Source of the DNA: Chrysomallon squamiferum
Lineage: Eukaryota > Mollusca > Gastropoda > Neomphalida > Peltospiridae
Assembly: GCA_012295275.1 (NCBI GenBank)
Contig: CM022676.1
Span: 13,704,379 to 13,768,378, forward strand
Direction of reading: 5' to 3'
DNA: 64,000 nucleotides
Shown here: positions 10,393-23,872 of the stretch, in pieces
How the letters are laid out: every line of letters begins with the position of its first letter
How positions within the stretch are numbered: position 1 is the first letter of the stretch
Made by a program: the position numbers and the translations under genes
Notes under the pieces: model-generated
The model's database searches: none
The model's input: only the letters and a program-made list of their open reading frames with translations
What the model was told of the DNA's origin: nothing

Positions 10393-11046
10393 GTGAGTTA
10401 AATCCTTTTTCAATTTATTTATTTATTTTTTTTCCTTACTTTTTAAGTCAGAATATAAACCTGTATATATATTAAATAATGAGGATTATTACTTGCATTA
10501 CACTTTTTCACAGAAATGTAATCTGACGTACTTGTAAATTTTAGTTCAGTGAATGCTGGTTGTATTTATTTAAAAAAAAATTATATTTGGTTTTCATCTA
10601 TGTTAAAATTTTAATTGAGATATAGACAATTGTGTTCTCATAAACTGTGGCATTAATCAAACAGAAAATGAATTGAGGACAAACTGTTGTTTTTATTTAT
10701 TTTTGACTGGTGTATATCAACTATCTGTTATGAATTTTGTAGGAAACAGTACTTGGTTACTGCTACTACAAGTGTGTCATCAGACTCCATGCCCAGATGT
10801 TAGAATCTTAGGCTGTTACTTAGTAGTTGTGTCTAGGTCATAAGCACTTAGTCCATAACCATGGTTTATTATTAATACTATTATAATTTTATTTTTATTT
10901 GTATGTTTCTTTATAGGAAAAGGTGAAAAAAGAAATAAGAAATCAGTTTTATTTATGATTGTATTTAAACTGAAATAAAAATGCTAGAAAACATAACAAA
11001 TTGTAAATACACATACAAACATTCACACTTACAACTCTTATTTCAG

Positions 11047-11355
11047 GTCAGTATGTCATTGCAAAATCTAAAGACACAGTTCTAAATGGATCATCATTAA
11101 CAATTACATGTAATACGAGCAGAAAAGTAGATGGAATAGCTTGGACACGGGGTGATAATAGCTTCCTTGTTTCACAAGGATCAGGTACAAGTTGTACTGG
11201 AGATATGCCACCACAATACGACTTCACATGTTCCCAAGGGATTTTATACAACTTAACAATACCCAGTATTACGTTCATTGAAAATGGAATAGTTTGGAGA
11301 TGTCAGGGTGAATTTGGAGGAGATGACAGTAATACCATTATTGTAAATGTTACTG
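11047..11355 (+). CDS. Gene 3 copy 1, exon: V-like Ig domain
   Basis: Exon of 309 nt, phase 1 both ends, acceptor TTTCAG, donor GTAAGT. After GQYVIAKSKDTVLNGSS come the first core Cys (LTITCNTS), the Trp (GIAWTRGD), an extra Cys pair (GTSCTGD and FTCSQG) and the last core Cys (VWRCQGEFGG). The extra pair is a family trait also kept in gene 4. Copy 2 differs at exactly three bases, all replacements (S/A, I/S, V/D). Probably the ligand-facing N-terminal domain. Confidence 0.85.
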
Positions 11356-13396
11356 GTAAGTTTTGATAATTATAGTTGTTTGTATGAGGTTAATAGTTTT
11401 ATCTCATCCAAAAGAATTATAAAAATTATTTCATACATTTTAGCAGATATCTTAACTTGTAATAAAGGAAAGAAAATATTTTCTAGAAAGCATTTATTAT
11501 TGTTGTTCTTTATGTGCGTCTGTTTCGTGCTAGTTCAGTAAGGAAGAAATTTAACACATTGCTAGTTTACATCAAATTAATTTAATTCCTCAGATTTTCT
11601 GATATAATTTTTGATATTTTCTGGAATTACAATACACACTTCCTTTAACATACAGTTAACCTTAGTTAACTCAAGTGTTTATTTGTTGATAACCTCATTC
11701 TCTCAAGATGAAGCTCTGGTCCTGTTTAAGTTAGTCATAATTGGTAATAATAACCTTTAATCATCCAAATAATCAAAAACCTCTATTTATTCAAAGTTGT
11801 TTATGGTCACAAACAGCTGATTTAATAGTGTTAATTAATGTTTGAAAAGTCATAGTGCTGGAATTGTTAGTCTATTGTTTCACTTGTTAAATATGGAACA
11901 ATAGATCATTGATTAAGTGAAATAAAATATGCCCCCTCCATTTCTGTTTTTTACAGTATCTTTACATAATTGCATAAAGTTCACTGATAGATGTTAGCTT
12001 TTGCTGTTTAAATGCCAGTTAATGTTTAACATCTGTTGAATTGTGAAAAATCGCATCTTTGTAAACAAGGTCCCTTTTCTGCTTTACGAGCCCTGTCTAA
12101 TGTTTTCCAATACACCTCCTTCGGTTTCAGGTGCCAGTGTTCTGACTGTTGTTCTTTGGCTGTTGGATTCTCAAAGGCTTGGTATAACACTTTGTATATA
12201 AGTACTGATTCATTTCATACTGGGATATCACACCACCGATGTTATGGTTAATTGGTGACATCTTCAGTTGAGAAACCAACGTGTCACATTTATCAGTGAT
12301 GATCTGGCCCTCATAGGCCAGACATTTATGTGCACATTTTCACATTTCAGGTGTCAATTTTTTTTTGTCAAACAGAATACTTTTGGTGGTTCTGATGAGC
12401 AGGTCATGATTTTGACAGATATACAAGATAAATAAAGATAATCATAAAAGAGAAAACAAAAAAAACAACAAGAAAATTCTGAGTAGGGTGAATGTACTTT
12501 AGAGGATGGACAGTCAAACTTCTCTTTTGTTGTTTCTAATATATTGCATAATGGATTGTTATCACTGTAGGAGATCCTTTAATCCTTATCATATTCTTTT
12601 CAGAGAAAAAATATTACAGATATATATAGATATATGTCGGTATGTTAAGAAAAACATTCAGCTCTAGGACACCAGTAAATGACATGTTTTATTGATTGAG
12701 CCTTAAGAAAGAAACAAAATAAGACCAACATTTTGAAATTCCTTGAAAATTGAAGGAGTTGAGGCAATTTCAAATGCTGGAAAACGTACCAATTTTTTTC
12801 TTTTTGTTTTATTATGTCATTTGGCCAAATGCTATGATCCTGAATAAAAAATTAACATGATAAAAATGCCTATATCACCTGAAATAGTGGAAAGTGCATA
12901 ATTGTACATATCTGTCTTCTGTTTTGCATAACATTAAGACTTTTGAACTACAATGTATATACTAACTTAATTATACATCTGATGATAAACATTTTTCACA
13001 AAGTGACTGAAATCTTACAGTAATAAACTTTTACCTAAATATTCAAAGAAGTGATTGATTTCCACATAAATTTCACAAAGTATGTGAAACCTTACAGTAA
13101 TAAACTTAATATTTTGTGAAACTCACAGTTTGAAAATAATTATTTTTACATAGGCGCCACTTCAGCAGTTGTTGTTTTGTTACACAACCCTATTACTAAT
13201 ATTGAGATTAACACAGTATTTCATATTACTAATAAATAAAATACAATGAAATAAATATAAATAATAATAATCTTCTTTCTTTTTTAAGATCTATGTTTCT
13301 TTTCCATTTTGAAGTAAATGTTTTACAATGGTAAAAATTAAAAATTATTAATTTTCAAGATTTCAATCTTTATTGTTTTATTTTTCATTTTCAAAG

Positions 13397-13710
13397 TTCC
13401 TTTGCAGAAAGTCTCTATAACAACTGGGTCAACCCAGTAAAAGCCAGCAATTCTTACACAGATGAACTGTTCAACCAACCCTTGTTATCCAGAAGCTGTA
13501 ATCATATGGACTTTAGATGGTACAAAGATAACAGAGGGCATTATCAGCTCCACTGAGACAATTGTTGACTCTGGTATTGTAACAAGGAGCAATTTTAAAT
13601 GAAAAATTTAATACATATGATAATGGAAAAAGTTTGGTTTCTTCAGTTACTTCTAGTTTCTCTCTTATATCAACACAATACAGGAGAACATCAAAGGTCT
13701 AATAATTGTT
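13397..13710 (+). pseudogene. Gene 3 copy 1, degraded C2-like Ig exon
   Basis: Starts after TCAAAG and is clearly the gene 3 C2 exon (MNCSTNPCYPEAV-type core). Compared with 47245-47555 it has several one-base indels, near 13427-13435 and 13590, that break the frame. The second core Cys is already Ser in both copies and the normal exon end with GTAGGT is missing. Since the indels cluster near the contig end at the N gap, sequencing error is as likely as real decay. Confidence 0.7.
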
Positions 13711-13739
13711 AATAATAAAATAGCTTGTTGAACACATTT

Positions 13740-13852
<113 letters not shown>

Positions 13853-14681
13853 ATAACAAACCCAACGTGCAGAAAGGAAAATTTTTAAACAACTTTAAGA
13901 ATGTTTTATAACAAAATCATTAACAAATATAATTATTTTAAGATAAAAAATTGATAAAATAATGGAACTTAAAAGTGAAAGCGTTATTGTCGGGGTTGGA
14001 AATTCAGAAACATTCCGCATATGCATAATTAAGACGTGTACATGGAGCTGGATATTAAAGCATTTCACACATGGTTTCTATAATGTAGCTATGAAATGTA
14101 CTCGCGCCCAGAATTAATCGAACCAATAATTTTTTTTTGTATGTTACAGATCGTTTTTACAAAAACAAAATACAAAATTATATTTTTTATCTTTATTTGA
14201 CCCATAAGCTCTGGTTGATAGCAATCTCCCAATTTTGAAGCAGAAACAATAATAATAAATATATAGATACCTAACCAAATAAATAATAACCTTTGAAATT
14301 CATGTATTGCAGCATTGTATTATTTAAAGATTAGTCTCATAATACAGTCTTTTTAATGACATGTTCAAAAGAAAATTTAACTTTGAACAGACTAAAATTC
14401 AAACAGAGAAAAATTTCAATTAAAATAAATAAAGTAGAAATAACACCATAGTTGGAAATTTGAAACTGTTTTAAATGGAATAAAAAAAAATACATTAAAA
14501 AGCATTCTAACACTTAACAATGAATTTCAATAATTTTATAAATATTAAAACACTTTAATAACTGTAAGAATACTAACAACCAACGTCGAAAGCACTTTTC
14601 TTATAAGAAATGTCTTCTTTTTCTGTTGCTTTCAGATGTGCTGAAAATATGCAAGCATTCTAACTGATCATAGCTGACATG
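13853..14681. other. Non-coding stretch up to the scaffold gap
   Basis: Matches 47662-48597 with many small indels; no exon seen. From about 14350 on it is inverted 3'-flank sequence like that of gene 4. Confidence 0.6.
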
Positions 14682-14881
14682 NNNNNNNNNNNNNNNNNNN
14701 NNNNNNNNNNNNNNNNNNNNNNNNNNNNNNNNNNNNNNNNNNNNNNNNNNNNNNNNNNNNNNNNNNNNNNNNNNNNNNNNNNNNNNNNNNNNNNNNNNNN
14801 NNNNNNNNNNNNNNNNNNNNNNNNNNNNNNNNNNNNNNNNNNNNNNNNNNNNNNNNNNNNNNNNNNNNNNNNNNNNNNNNN
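14682..14881. other. Scaffold gap of exactly 200 N
   Basis: Two hundred consecutive N. A round number indicates a placeholder between contigs, not a measured gap. The left contig ends inside duplicated block B1; the right contig begins inside a satellite array. Confidence 0.98.
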
Positions 14882-17800
14882 AGTATTATGGCTAGATTTA
14901 GTTATCTGTTTACCTTATGACTAGGGTTAAAGATTTAGTATTATGGTTATTATTTATTTTATCTGTTTACCTTATGACTAGGGTTAAAGTTAGTATTATG
15001 GTTAGATTTTAGTTATCTGTTTACCTTATGACTAGGGTTAAAGTTTAGTATTATGGTTAGATTTAGTTATCTGTTTACCTTATGACTGACTAGGGTTAAA
15101 GTTAGTATTATGGTTAGATTTAGTTATCTGTTTACCTTATGACTAGGGTTAAAAGTTAGTATTATGGTTAGATTTAGTTATCTGTTTACCTTATGACTAG
15201 GGTTAAAAGTTAGTATATTATGATTTAGATTTAGTTATTTACCTTTTACTAGGGTTATGACTAGGGTTAAAGTTAGTATTATGGTTAGATTTTTTTATTT
15301 ATCTGTTTTACCTTATGATTATGGGTTAAAGTTATTGTTTACCTTATTATTTATTATGGTTAGATTTAGTTTCTTTTTTACCTTATGACTAGGGTTAAAG
15401 TTAGTATTATGGTTAGATTTAGTTATCTGTTTACCTTATGACTAGGGTTAAAGTTAGTATTATGGTTAGATTTAGTTATCTGTTTACCTTATGACTAGGG
15501 TTAAAGTTAGTATTATGGTTAGATTTAGTTATCTGTTTACCTTATGACTAGGGTTAAAGTTAGTATTATGGTTAGATTTAGTTATCTGTTTACCTTATGA
15601 CTAGGGTTAAAGTTAGTATTATGGCTAGATTTATTTATCTGTTTACCTTATGACTAGGGTTAAAGTTAGTATTATGGCTAGATTTAGTTATCTGTTTACC
15701 TTATGACTAGGGTTAAAGTTAGTATTATGGTTAGATTTAGTTATCTGTTTACCTTATGACTAGGGTTAAAAAGTTAGTATTATGGTTAGATTTAGTTATC
15801 TGTTTTACCTTATGACTAGGGTTAAAGTTAGTATTATGGTTAGATTTAGTTATCTGTTTTACCTTATGACTAGGGTTAAAGTTAGTATTATGGTTAGATT
15901 TAGTTTATCTGTTTTACCTTATGATCCTAGGGTTAAAGTTAGTATTATGGTTAGATTTAGTTATCTGTTTACCTTATTACTAGGGTTAAATTTATTGTTT
16001 ATGGTTAGGATTTATTTATTATCTAGATTTTTACCTTATGACTTATAGGGTTAAAGTTAGTATTATGGTTAGATTTAGTTATCTGTTTACCTTATGACTA
16101 GGGTTAAAGTTAGTATTATGGTTAGATTTAGTTATCTGTTTTTTACCTTATGACTAGGGTTAAAGTTAGTATTATGGTTAGATTTAGTTATCTTTTACCT
16201 TATGACTAGGGTTAAAGTTAGTATTATGGTTAGATTTAGTTATCTGTTTACCTTATGACTAGGGTTAAAGTTAGTATTATGGTTAGATTTAGTTATCTGT
16301 TTACCTTATGACTAGGGTTAAAGTTAGTATTATGGTTAGATTTAGTTATCTGTTTACCTTATGACTAGGGTTAAAGTTAGTATTATGGTTAGATTTATTT
16401 ATCTGTTTACCTTATGACTAGGGTTAAAGTTAGTATTATTATGGTTAGATTTAGTTATCTGTTTACCTTATGACTAGGGTTAAAGTTAGTATTATGGTTA
16501 GATTTAGTTATCTGTTTACCTTATGACTAGGGTTAAAGTTAGTATTATGGCTAGATTTAGTAATCTGTTTACCTTATGACTAGGGTTAAAGTTAGTATTA
16601 TGGCTAGATTTAGTTATCTGTTTACCTTATTATTAGGGTTAAACTGTGTATTATGGTTAGATTTAGTTATCTCTTTACCTTATCACTAGGGTTAAAGTTA
16701 GTATTATGGCTAGATTTAGTTATCTGTTTACCTTATGACTAGGGTTAAAGTTAGTATTATGGTTAGATTTAGTTATCTGTTTACCTTTATGACTAGGGTT
16801 AAAGTTAGTATTATGGTTAGATTTAGTTATCTGTTTACCTTATGACTAGGGTTAAAGTTAAAGTTATTTAGTTATTATGGTTAGATTTAGTTATCTGTTT
16901 ACCTTATGACTAGGGTTAAAGTTAGTATTATGGTTAGATTTAGTTATCTGTTTTACCTTATGACTAGGGGTTAAAAGTTAGTATTATGGTTAGATTTAGT
17001 TATCTGTTTACCTTATGACTAGTTAAAAAGTTAGTATTATGTTATCTGTTTAGACTAGGTTTTAGTTATCTAGATTTGTTATCTTTTACCTTATGACTAG
17101 GGTTAAAGTTAGTATTATGGTTAGATTTAGTTATCTGTTTACCTTATGACTAGGGTTAAAGTTAGTATTATGGATTTAGATTTAGTTATCTGTTTTTTAT
17201 GACTAGGGTTAAAGTTAGTAGTATTATGGTTAGATTTAGTTATCTGTTTTTACCTTATGACTAGGGTTAAAGTTATTATTATGGTTAGATTTAGTTATCT
17301 GTTTACCTTATGACTAGGGTTAAAGTTAGTATTATGGTTAGATTTAGTTATCTGTTTACCTTATGACTAGGGTTAAAGTTAGTATTATGGTTAGATTTAG
17401 TTATCTGTTTACCTTATGACTAGGGTTAAAGTTAGTATTATGGTTAGATTTAGTTATCTGTTTACCTTATGACTAGGGTTAAAGTTAGTATTATGGTTAG
17501 ATTTAGTTATCTTTTTTACCTTATGACTAGGGTTAAAAAGTTAGTATTATGGTTAGATTTAGTTATCTGTTTACCTTATGACTAGGGTTAAAGTTAGTAT
17601 TATGGTTAGATTTAGTTATCTGTTTACCTTATGACTAGGGTTAAAGTTAGTATTATGGTTAGATTTAGTTATCTGTTTACCTTATGACTAGGGTTAAAGT
17701 TAGTATTATGGTTAGATTTAGTTATCTGTTTACCTTATGACTAGGGTTAAAGTTAGTATTATGGTTAGATTTAGTTATCTGTTTACCTTATGACTAGGGT

Positions 17801-19243
17801 TAAAGTTAGTATTATGGTTAGATTTTAGTTATCTGTTTACCTTATGACTAGGGTTAAAGTTAGTATTATGGTTAGATTTAGTTATCTGTTTACCTTTATA
17901 GGGTTAAAGTTAGTATTATGTTTAGATTTTATTTATCTTTACCTTATGACTAGGTTAAAGTTAGTATTATGGTTAGATTTAGTTATCTGTTTACCTTATG
18001 ACTAGGGTTAAAGTTAGTATTATGGTTAGATTTAGTTATCTGTTTACCTTTATGAGGTTAAAGTTAGTATTATGGTTAGATTTAGTTATTTACCTTATTT
18101 AGATTTAGTTAGTATTATGGTTAGATTTTTTATCTGTTTACCTTATGACTAGGGTTAAAGTTAGTATTATGGTTAGATTTAGTTATCTGTTTACCTTATG
18201 ACTAGGGTTAAAGTTAGTATTATGGTTAGATTTAGTTATCTGTTTACCTTATGACTAGGGTTAAATTTAGTATTATGGTTAGATTTAGTTATCTGTTTAC
18301 CTTATGACTAGGGTTAAAGTTAGTATTATGGTTAGATTTAGTTATCTGTTTACCTTATGACTAGGGTTAAAGTTAGTATTATGGCTAGATTTAGTTATCT
18401 GTTTACCTTATGACTAGGGTTAAAGTTAGTATTATGGTTAGATTTAGTTATCTGTTTACCTTATGACTAGGGTTAAAGTTAGTATTATGGTTAGATTTAG
18501 TTATCTGTTTACCTTATGACTAGGGTTAAAGTTAGTATTATGGTTAGATTTAGTTATCTGTTTACCTTATGACTAGGGTTAAAGTTAGTATTATGGTTAG
18601 ATAGATTTAGTTATCTGTTTACCTTATGACTAAGGTTAAAGTTAGTATTATGGTTAGATTTAGTTATCTGTTTACCTTATGACTATAAAGTTAAAGTTAT
18701 TAAGTTTAGTTATCTGTTTACTTTTATGACTAGGGTTGGTTAGTATTTATTTATTTTATCTGTTTACCTTATGACTAGGGTTAAAGTTAGTATTATGGTT
18801 AGATTTAGTTATCTGTTTACCTTATGACTAGGGTTAAAGTTAGTATTATGGTTAGATTTAGTTATCTGTTTACCTTATGACTAGGGTTAAAGTTAGTATT
18901 ATGGTTAGATTTAGTTATCTGTTTACCTTATGACTAGGGTTAAAGTTAGTATTATGGTTAGATTTAGTTATCTGTTTACCTTATGACTAGGGTTAAAGTT
19001 AGTATTATGGCTAGATTTAGTTATCTGTTTACCTTATGACTAGGGTTAAAGTTAGTATTATGGTTAGATTTAGTTATCTGTTTACCTTATGACTAGGGTT
19101 AAAGTTAGTATTATGGCTAGATTTATTATCTGTTTACCTTATCACTAGGGTTAAAGTTAGTATTATGGTTAGATTTAGTTATCTGTTTACCTTATGACTA
19201 GGGTTAAAGTTAGTATTATGGTTAGATTTAGTTATCTGTTTAC
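14882..19243. repeat. 53-bp tandem satellite array
   Basis: About 82 head-to-tail units with a period of 53 bp; each has GTTAGTATTATGGTTAGATT, TAGTTATCTGTTTACCTTAT and GACTAGGGTTAAA. Long stretches are near-perfect, with one common T/C variant (ATGGTTAG or ATGGCTAG). Local clusters of scrambled units occur, for example near 15290-15370, 17030-17080, 18060-18130 and 18690-18760. It begins at the gap, so its true length is unknown. Not found elsewhere in the window. Reading frames through it are repeat artefacts. Confidence 0.97.
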
Positions 19244-20444
19244 CATATGCCAAGTGTTAACAGTCATTATACATTATTATTCATCACTTTATAGTTATAT
19301 CAATTTCTCTGATGCATTCCATCACATTTTCATCTGTTCACAAGGTCTGGTTATTATCTGCTCTTTTGCCATTGAAACTTTTACCATTAGATAACATTAG
19401 TGAAGATATTAATTAATTATAATGAATGTAAAGAATTCCTTGTCTTTCTTCAAGATCACTAACTCGCAGATTAGCATTTAATTATATATACAGGAAACAG
19501 ACAAATTAATTATTATACTTATAGTGTTTCCTACTCATTTTGTATTATGAACAGTGTTAAATCAAGTTAATATGATAGTATTTTCCAGAATTTGTTGTCA
19601 AAGATAGTCACTGAGTTAACTATTAACCACAAATATTTTTATTAATTTTGATTTCAAATGAGAATATTGTATTTTTATTACATCTCAATAATAATAATAA
19701 TAATCATCATCATCAAGAAACATTAACCACATGGTCATTCAGCATCACGGTACAAAAAGCCCTATATTTTTTAAAATCGGACATTTTCTTCTTTCTTTTT
19801 TCAAAGAGTATATTATGCAGATTCACTGCATGGTCTTTATTTTTTGGAAGGATTTCTTGAACGGACATTTTGCATCTAGTAAAATTATCATTAAAATACA
19901 TGTAATATTACAATTAAGATACTGTGACATGGCACTTAAAATGAACAGCATACAGGTTTTTGCTGTTTCAGTCTACACTGTTGATTTGCCTTAAGGCATT
20001 TTAGCTTAGTTGTACACCATGTTACATTCCGGAATAAACACTGCTGCAGCAGTTCTCTAGTTAGACTCAGGTGCTTTGTCATGGTGTTGATTTTCAAAAG
20101 ATTTCTTGGCACACTTGAAGTAAATAATAAATAACATTGCCAATTTTTAATATAAAACTAATAGTCTTACTGATCTTTTCAAATTGTTATAACAATAACA
20201 TAACAATAACAAAAATAAAATAATGATAATGATAATGATGATAATAATAATAATAATAAATATTTACCTTATCGTCTCTAGCTGTTATATGTATGGGATG
20301 GAGCGAGATGAAATTAAGATAATGATTATTTTTAAATGTTTATGATTTTGGATAACCCAGATTTGTTTTCAGATCATTGCAGTATTCATTTGATTGCACA
20401 ATAGAGCATCAAAGTTAACACTTTAAAAAAAATACTGTTTGCAG
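19244..20444. other. Unique AT-rich stretch upstream of gene A
   Basis: No exon recognised, although a signal-peptide exon for gene A is expected upstream of 20445. Contains short ATA runs (about 19690-19703 and 20221-20263). Confidence 0.6.
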
Positions 20445-20771
20445 GAAATATAATTCTTAGTCTTACCACAGACAAGAAAATGCCAGTGCTTGGTCAGCCT
20501 CTTGTTTTCATCTACACAAACAGTGAAGAAGACATAACAGGAGATGTTTTTTTTTTCAATCTGAATGAATCAGTACAAGGAGGATCTTTTGATTCAGGTG
20601 GACCGTGTGGTTCTGGATTTAATTACAATGTAACAAGACAGCCTACACATGTCATAACTCTTGAGATTTCTTATTTTAATCAAACAAAACACGCAGGAAC
20701 CTGGACAGTTACTGAAACTTATCAAAACATTGTGCATTCTGTGAATTTAACATTTACAGCTCCTTTTGCAA
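20445..20771 (+). CDS. Gene A copy 2, exon: V-like N-terminal Ig domain
   Basis: Exon of 327 nt, phase 1 in and out, acceptor TTTGCAG, donor A/GTAAGT. Starts GNIILSLTTDKKMPVLG and contains GQPLVFIYTNSEEDI, GGPCGSGFNYNVT and HAGTWTVTETY. It looks like a divergent V-type domain without the usual Cys pair (one Cys seen), rich in N-glycosylation sequons. Its last base A plus the first two of 23040-23191 make a Thr codon, so phase and sense agree with joining to the A2 exons. A signal-peptide exon must precede it but was not found. Confidence 0.72.
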
Positions 20772-21129
20772 GTAAGTTCTTTGAGCAGTTGTTGTTGTTT
20801 TATTATTATTATGAAGTGTTACATTTACTGGACTTTTTAATTTTATTTATTTACTATTTAGATATATGCAGGCTTCAAGCAGGGGACGGGCGACCTCAGT
20901 GAAATAGTCATGATTTTCTACCAAACTTTTCGTTACTTTAAACATAAAGACCACTACATGTACTGAACCTCACCGTGGTGTTCAGGTGGAAACCCATCCA
21001 ACGAGAATGGCTAATCAATACAGTTATCATCATCTTAACAAACTTGAGGGGTGTAGACACCTTATTTGCCATGAGATACAACCCATAATACTGACAACTT
21101 GATCCTGGTAGTTGATTTTGATATTCTGT

Positions 21130-21910
21130 GGCTTTTGAGTTGCAGGTTTCCATTCTGTATGCAAAAATTACTATATGGTGCTATTTCTGGGACACGTTTA
21201 TCTATTCTGTGGGCACTTACAGATGTGTTCAGCTAGGCGGGAGGGAACTTGGATCCAACTTGATTAAACTGGCTGGTCATTCCAAGTTCAAGAGTAACCA
21301 TTATATACGTTGTTTACATTATATATTACCTTTTTCATTTGTTGCTCTTGGGGTGGTGGCTAGTTTCGATTCAGGTGATTTATTGTTTTAATTGTCTGAG
21401 GATATCAGTCATGTATTTTTGGAACAAGTGTCTCCTGGCTATTTGCAGTATCATGTCGCCACCTTCCACAAACCATCTCTTCCTGAATCAGTTGAGGCTT
21501 GGTATTAGAGTATAGCTGTGTACCTTACATTCCAAACCCTCTGCTGTGTTTTAAATGCCAAACATTTGAACTCAGACAAAACAGGTCTTAACAAATTGTC
21601 ATGTGCTTGTTGTGTTCAGTTTGATCATGACAGCGAGGTGTGTCAGGTTGATGTGATAGGACAGCAGTAATAAGTGGAAGTACTTTGTATATTAGCAAGA
21701 ATGTCCAAGGTGAAAAACTGAAACAGATGAATGTTGAAAAACATCTTGCATATCCTGATGCAAAGAAACTTGTAGAATCCATTTCAACTGCTGCTGTAGG
21801 AAAATTGTATAATGCAGCTGTGAACATATCTAGAAGAATAATTCAGATACAGACAGATTTCTCCTGGCCAAATGATCCATTTAATTTAAGAAGGGATCTG
21901 AAATAGAAAA
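21130..21910 (+). mobile_element. Decayed non-LTR retrotransposon ORF1 (gag-like, zinc knuckles)
   Basis: Broken frames read as a LINE ORF1 of the Jockey/I type: a zinc-knuckle remnant near 21530-21560 (NPLLCFKCQTFE), a second at about 21593-21640 (KLSCACCVQFDHDSEVC), then the usual basic and Ser-rich segment with LKQMNVEKHLAYPDAKKLVE at about 21717-21776 and IQIQTDFSWP near 21843-21872. Several frameshifts and stops make it non-functional. It lies inside the gene A intron between 20771 and 23040. Family assignment rests on motif order. Confidence 0.65.
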
Positions 21911-22683
21911 AGATCAGAAACAAGCTGCTCAAGAAATGTGGAAAGAAATCAGTTAGATGTCTTTGGATTCTGACAATTTGCCAAGATGAATTTTGACTGA
22001 AAAGGCAATCACTCAAAAAGTTCAAAACAGGATATATGGGGTGATTAAGGAAGACTGAGACAAAATATCTCTCATTTGTAGATGATAAGATGGAGGTCTC
22101 ATCTCAACCAACACAGGATTAGATTAAAATAACTTCCATAGTTTTCCCATAATGGCAAATAAGTAGGATCCATAAAATCAATGAAAAGTAATCTAGTAAT
22201 ACTATCAATCACTTCTCTGTCAATGACACAAATGTCACTTCTCAACGTGACATAGACTATACAGAGCCAGATCATTTTTTTTACAATTCTTTGGTTTTTG
22301 TGCAGTGTATTAATGTATCTGGAAATACAGTAGGTCCAAATGAAATTAACATGTTAAACACTTACCTGAATCTTCTTTGTAGTAGTTTCTTCTGTGCTTT
22401 TTTCTGATTCAGGAAACCTACTATTAATCCAATTCTATATAAGATAAATGTTCCTTCTAATTTATGTTTTCATTCTGTAGAAAAAAGTAATTTTTTTTTT
22501 TTTTTTTTTCTCCTGGAAATCTGATTTTTTAGTGGTCCACTTAACTATTTCTATCAATTACTTTTGAAATTAACTACTTCAGAGATGTTGCATTGTGATC
22601 ACTTATTATTGGTGTAGTGAAAACTGGCATTTTGAATATTTTGCAAAGTTTCAAATGTTGTGTATCTGTTATCAGAGAAAGAA
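21911..22683. other. Intron of gene A, non-coding
   Basis: No exon or further element recognised. T-run near 22490-22510. May include more of the LINE remnant. Confidence 0.5.
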
Positions 22684-22942
22684 AACATTGACTCCAACAA
22701 AAATAACTCTTTACACAATACAAGAAAGTTGTTGAAGTTTCGAGCAGTCTAATTTACCTGATGTAAAACCACAACTGGCAAATCTTGACCAATTTTATTT
22801 CTGCACAAGTACCAAGTTCTCTAAAAATCTTAACTGCTATAATTTTATAAGCTTGTCAATCATAGAACAGTCATTATGCAGATAAACAGCAAGTGAATAT
22901 ATGAATCTTTTTATAGTTTTATTACATTTCAAATTATATAAC

Positions 22943-22944
22943 GT

Positions 22945-22979
<35 letters not shown>

Positions 22980-22984
22980 TTTTA

Positions 22985-23034
<50 letters not shown>

Positions 23035-23037
23035 TTT
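22943..23037. repeat. (TTTA)n/(TTA)n microsatellite abutting a splice acceptor
   Basis: Counterpart of 258-350 with a different mix of TTTA and TTA units, ending directly at the acceptor of the exon at 23040. Confidence 0.9.
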
Positions 23038-23039
23038 AG

Positions 23040-23191
23040 CTATTGTTGAAACATCTAAGATTGATTTCACTGAGGCGTGTTCAAATCAGACAGACATTGA
23101 TTCTCAGACAAATTTTACTGTCAGCGTAATGACCGGCTGTGCATACCCAGCTGTGAACATCTCCTGGAATTTTGTTGGTGAAACTTCTGTG
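23040..23191 (+). CDS. Gene A copy 2, exon: first half of split Ig domain
   Basis: Exon of 152 nt with acceptor TTTTAG and donor GTAAGT. Encodes TIVETSKIDFTEACSNQ when joined to the V exon, then the first core Cys (VMTGCAYP) and Trp (NISWNFVG). Ends in phase 0, so the Ig fold is completed by 23475-23658. Confidence 0.83.
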
Positions 23192-23474
23192 GTAAGTCCG
23201 TGTTTATAAATAAATTTAATATACACCAACATTTAAAAACAAATTATTTTCATTTTGAAATGTACTTTTGGAGCCAAACTGAAATTATTTCAATTGTTCA
23301 AATATTATAATGATTATTTTACATCACAAAAATGATACAAAAATAGATAAATTTTAAAATTTAATAAATGATTTTGACCTTTGAACAGACCCAGAAAAAA
23401 ATATTTATTTTTGATATTATATTAGTTAAGGTAGCAATAATAATAATTATAATTTTGCTGTCTTTCTCTCTAAG

Positions 23475-23658
23475 TCATTGACACCAGTTACTACAACAGT
23501 CAGTGATGTCTGTACAAGTCCACAAGTTAAAACAGTTGCCAGGCTGACTATGAATTATTTAACTGTACAAGGAAAAGTTAATGTTACAATACACTTGATT
23601 CATTTGTCTTTTAATAATGATGTCTGTAACAAGTTTATATGTACTGCTCACTTTCCAG
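23475..23658 (+). CDS. Gene A copy 2, exon: second half of split Ig domain
   Basis: Exon of 184 nt, phase 0 in, phase 1 out at CCAG/GTAAGT. Starts SLTPVTTTVSDVC and closes the domain with the Cys of KFICTAHFPG. Frame continuity with both neighbours is exact. Confidence 0.83.
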
Positions 23659-23872
23659 GTAAGTAAAGATTCAATGTCGATACTTTTTTGTAATTTTAAT
23701 ATAGTCACAATAAGATATAATTAATTACTGATATGTGTTTATGAAGTTACTTAATAATTAATATATTAAATCGATCTTTTAATTATAATAAAAATAAATA
23801 AATAAATATATAATATTTTAGTACAAAAGCATGATACAGTAATACTGCTATTTATTTATATGCTTATTACAG

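Noticed and set aside
11048-11278. Minus-strand frame across the V exon of gene 3
   Set aside because: The plus strand has Ig landmarks, matching splice sites and paralogues; the minus frame is a shadow.
12036-12251. Cys-rich frame in the gene 3 intron (also 45884-46099)
   Set aside because: No splice-phase fit or family counterpart in gene 4; its conservation between the two copies is no more than that of surrounding intron.
15782-16048. Open frame of repeated VRFSYLF-type peptide
   Set aside because: It is a reading of the 53-bp satellite; the period is not kept in frame and neighbouring units shift it.
14882-19243. Telomeric or CRISPR-like array
   Set aside because: Units are contiguous at 53 bp without spacers, and the GGGTTA word is only a small part of each unit, so it is neither a telomere nor a CRISPR array.
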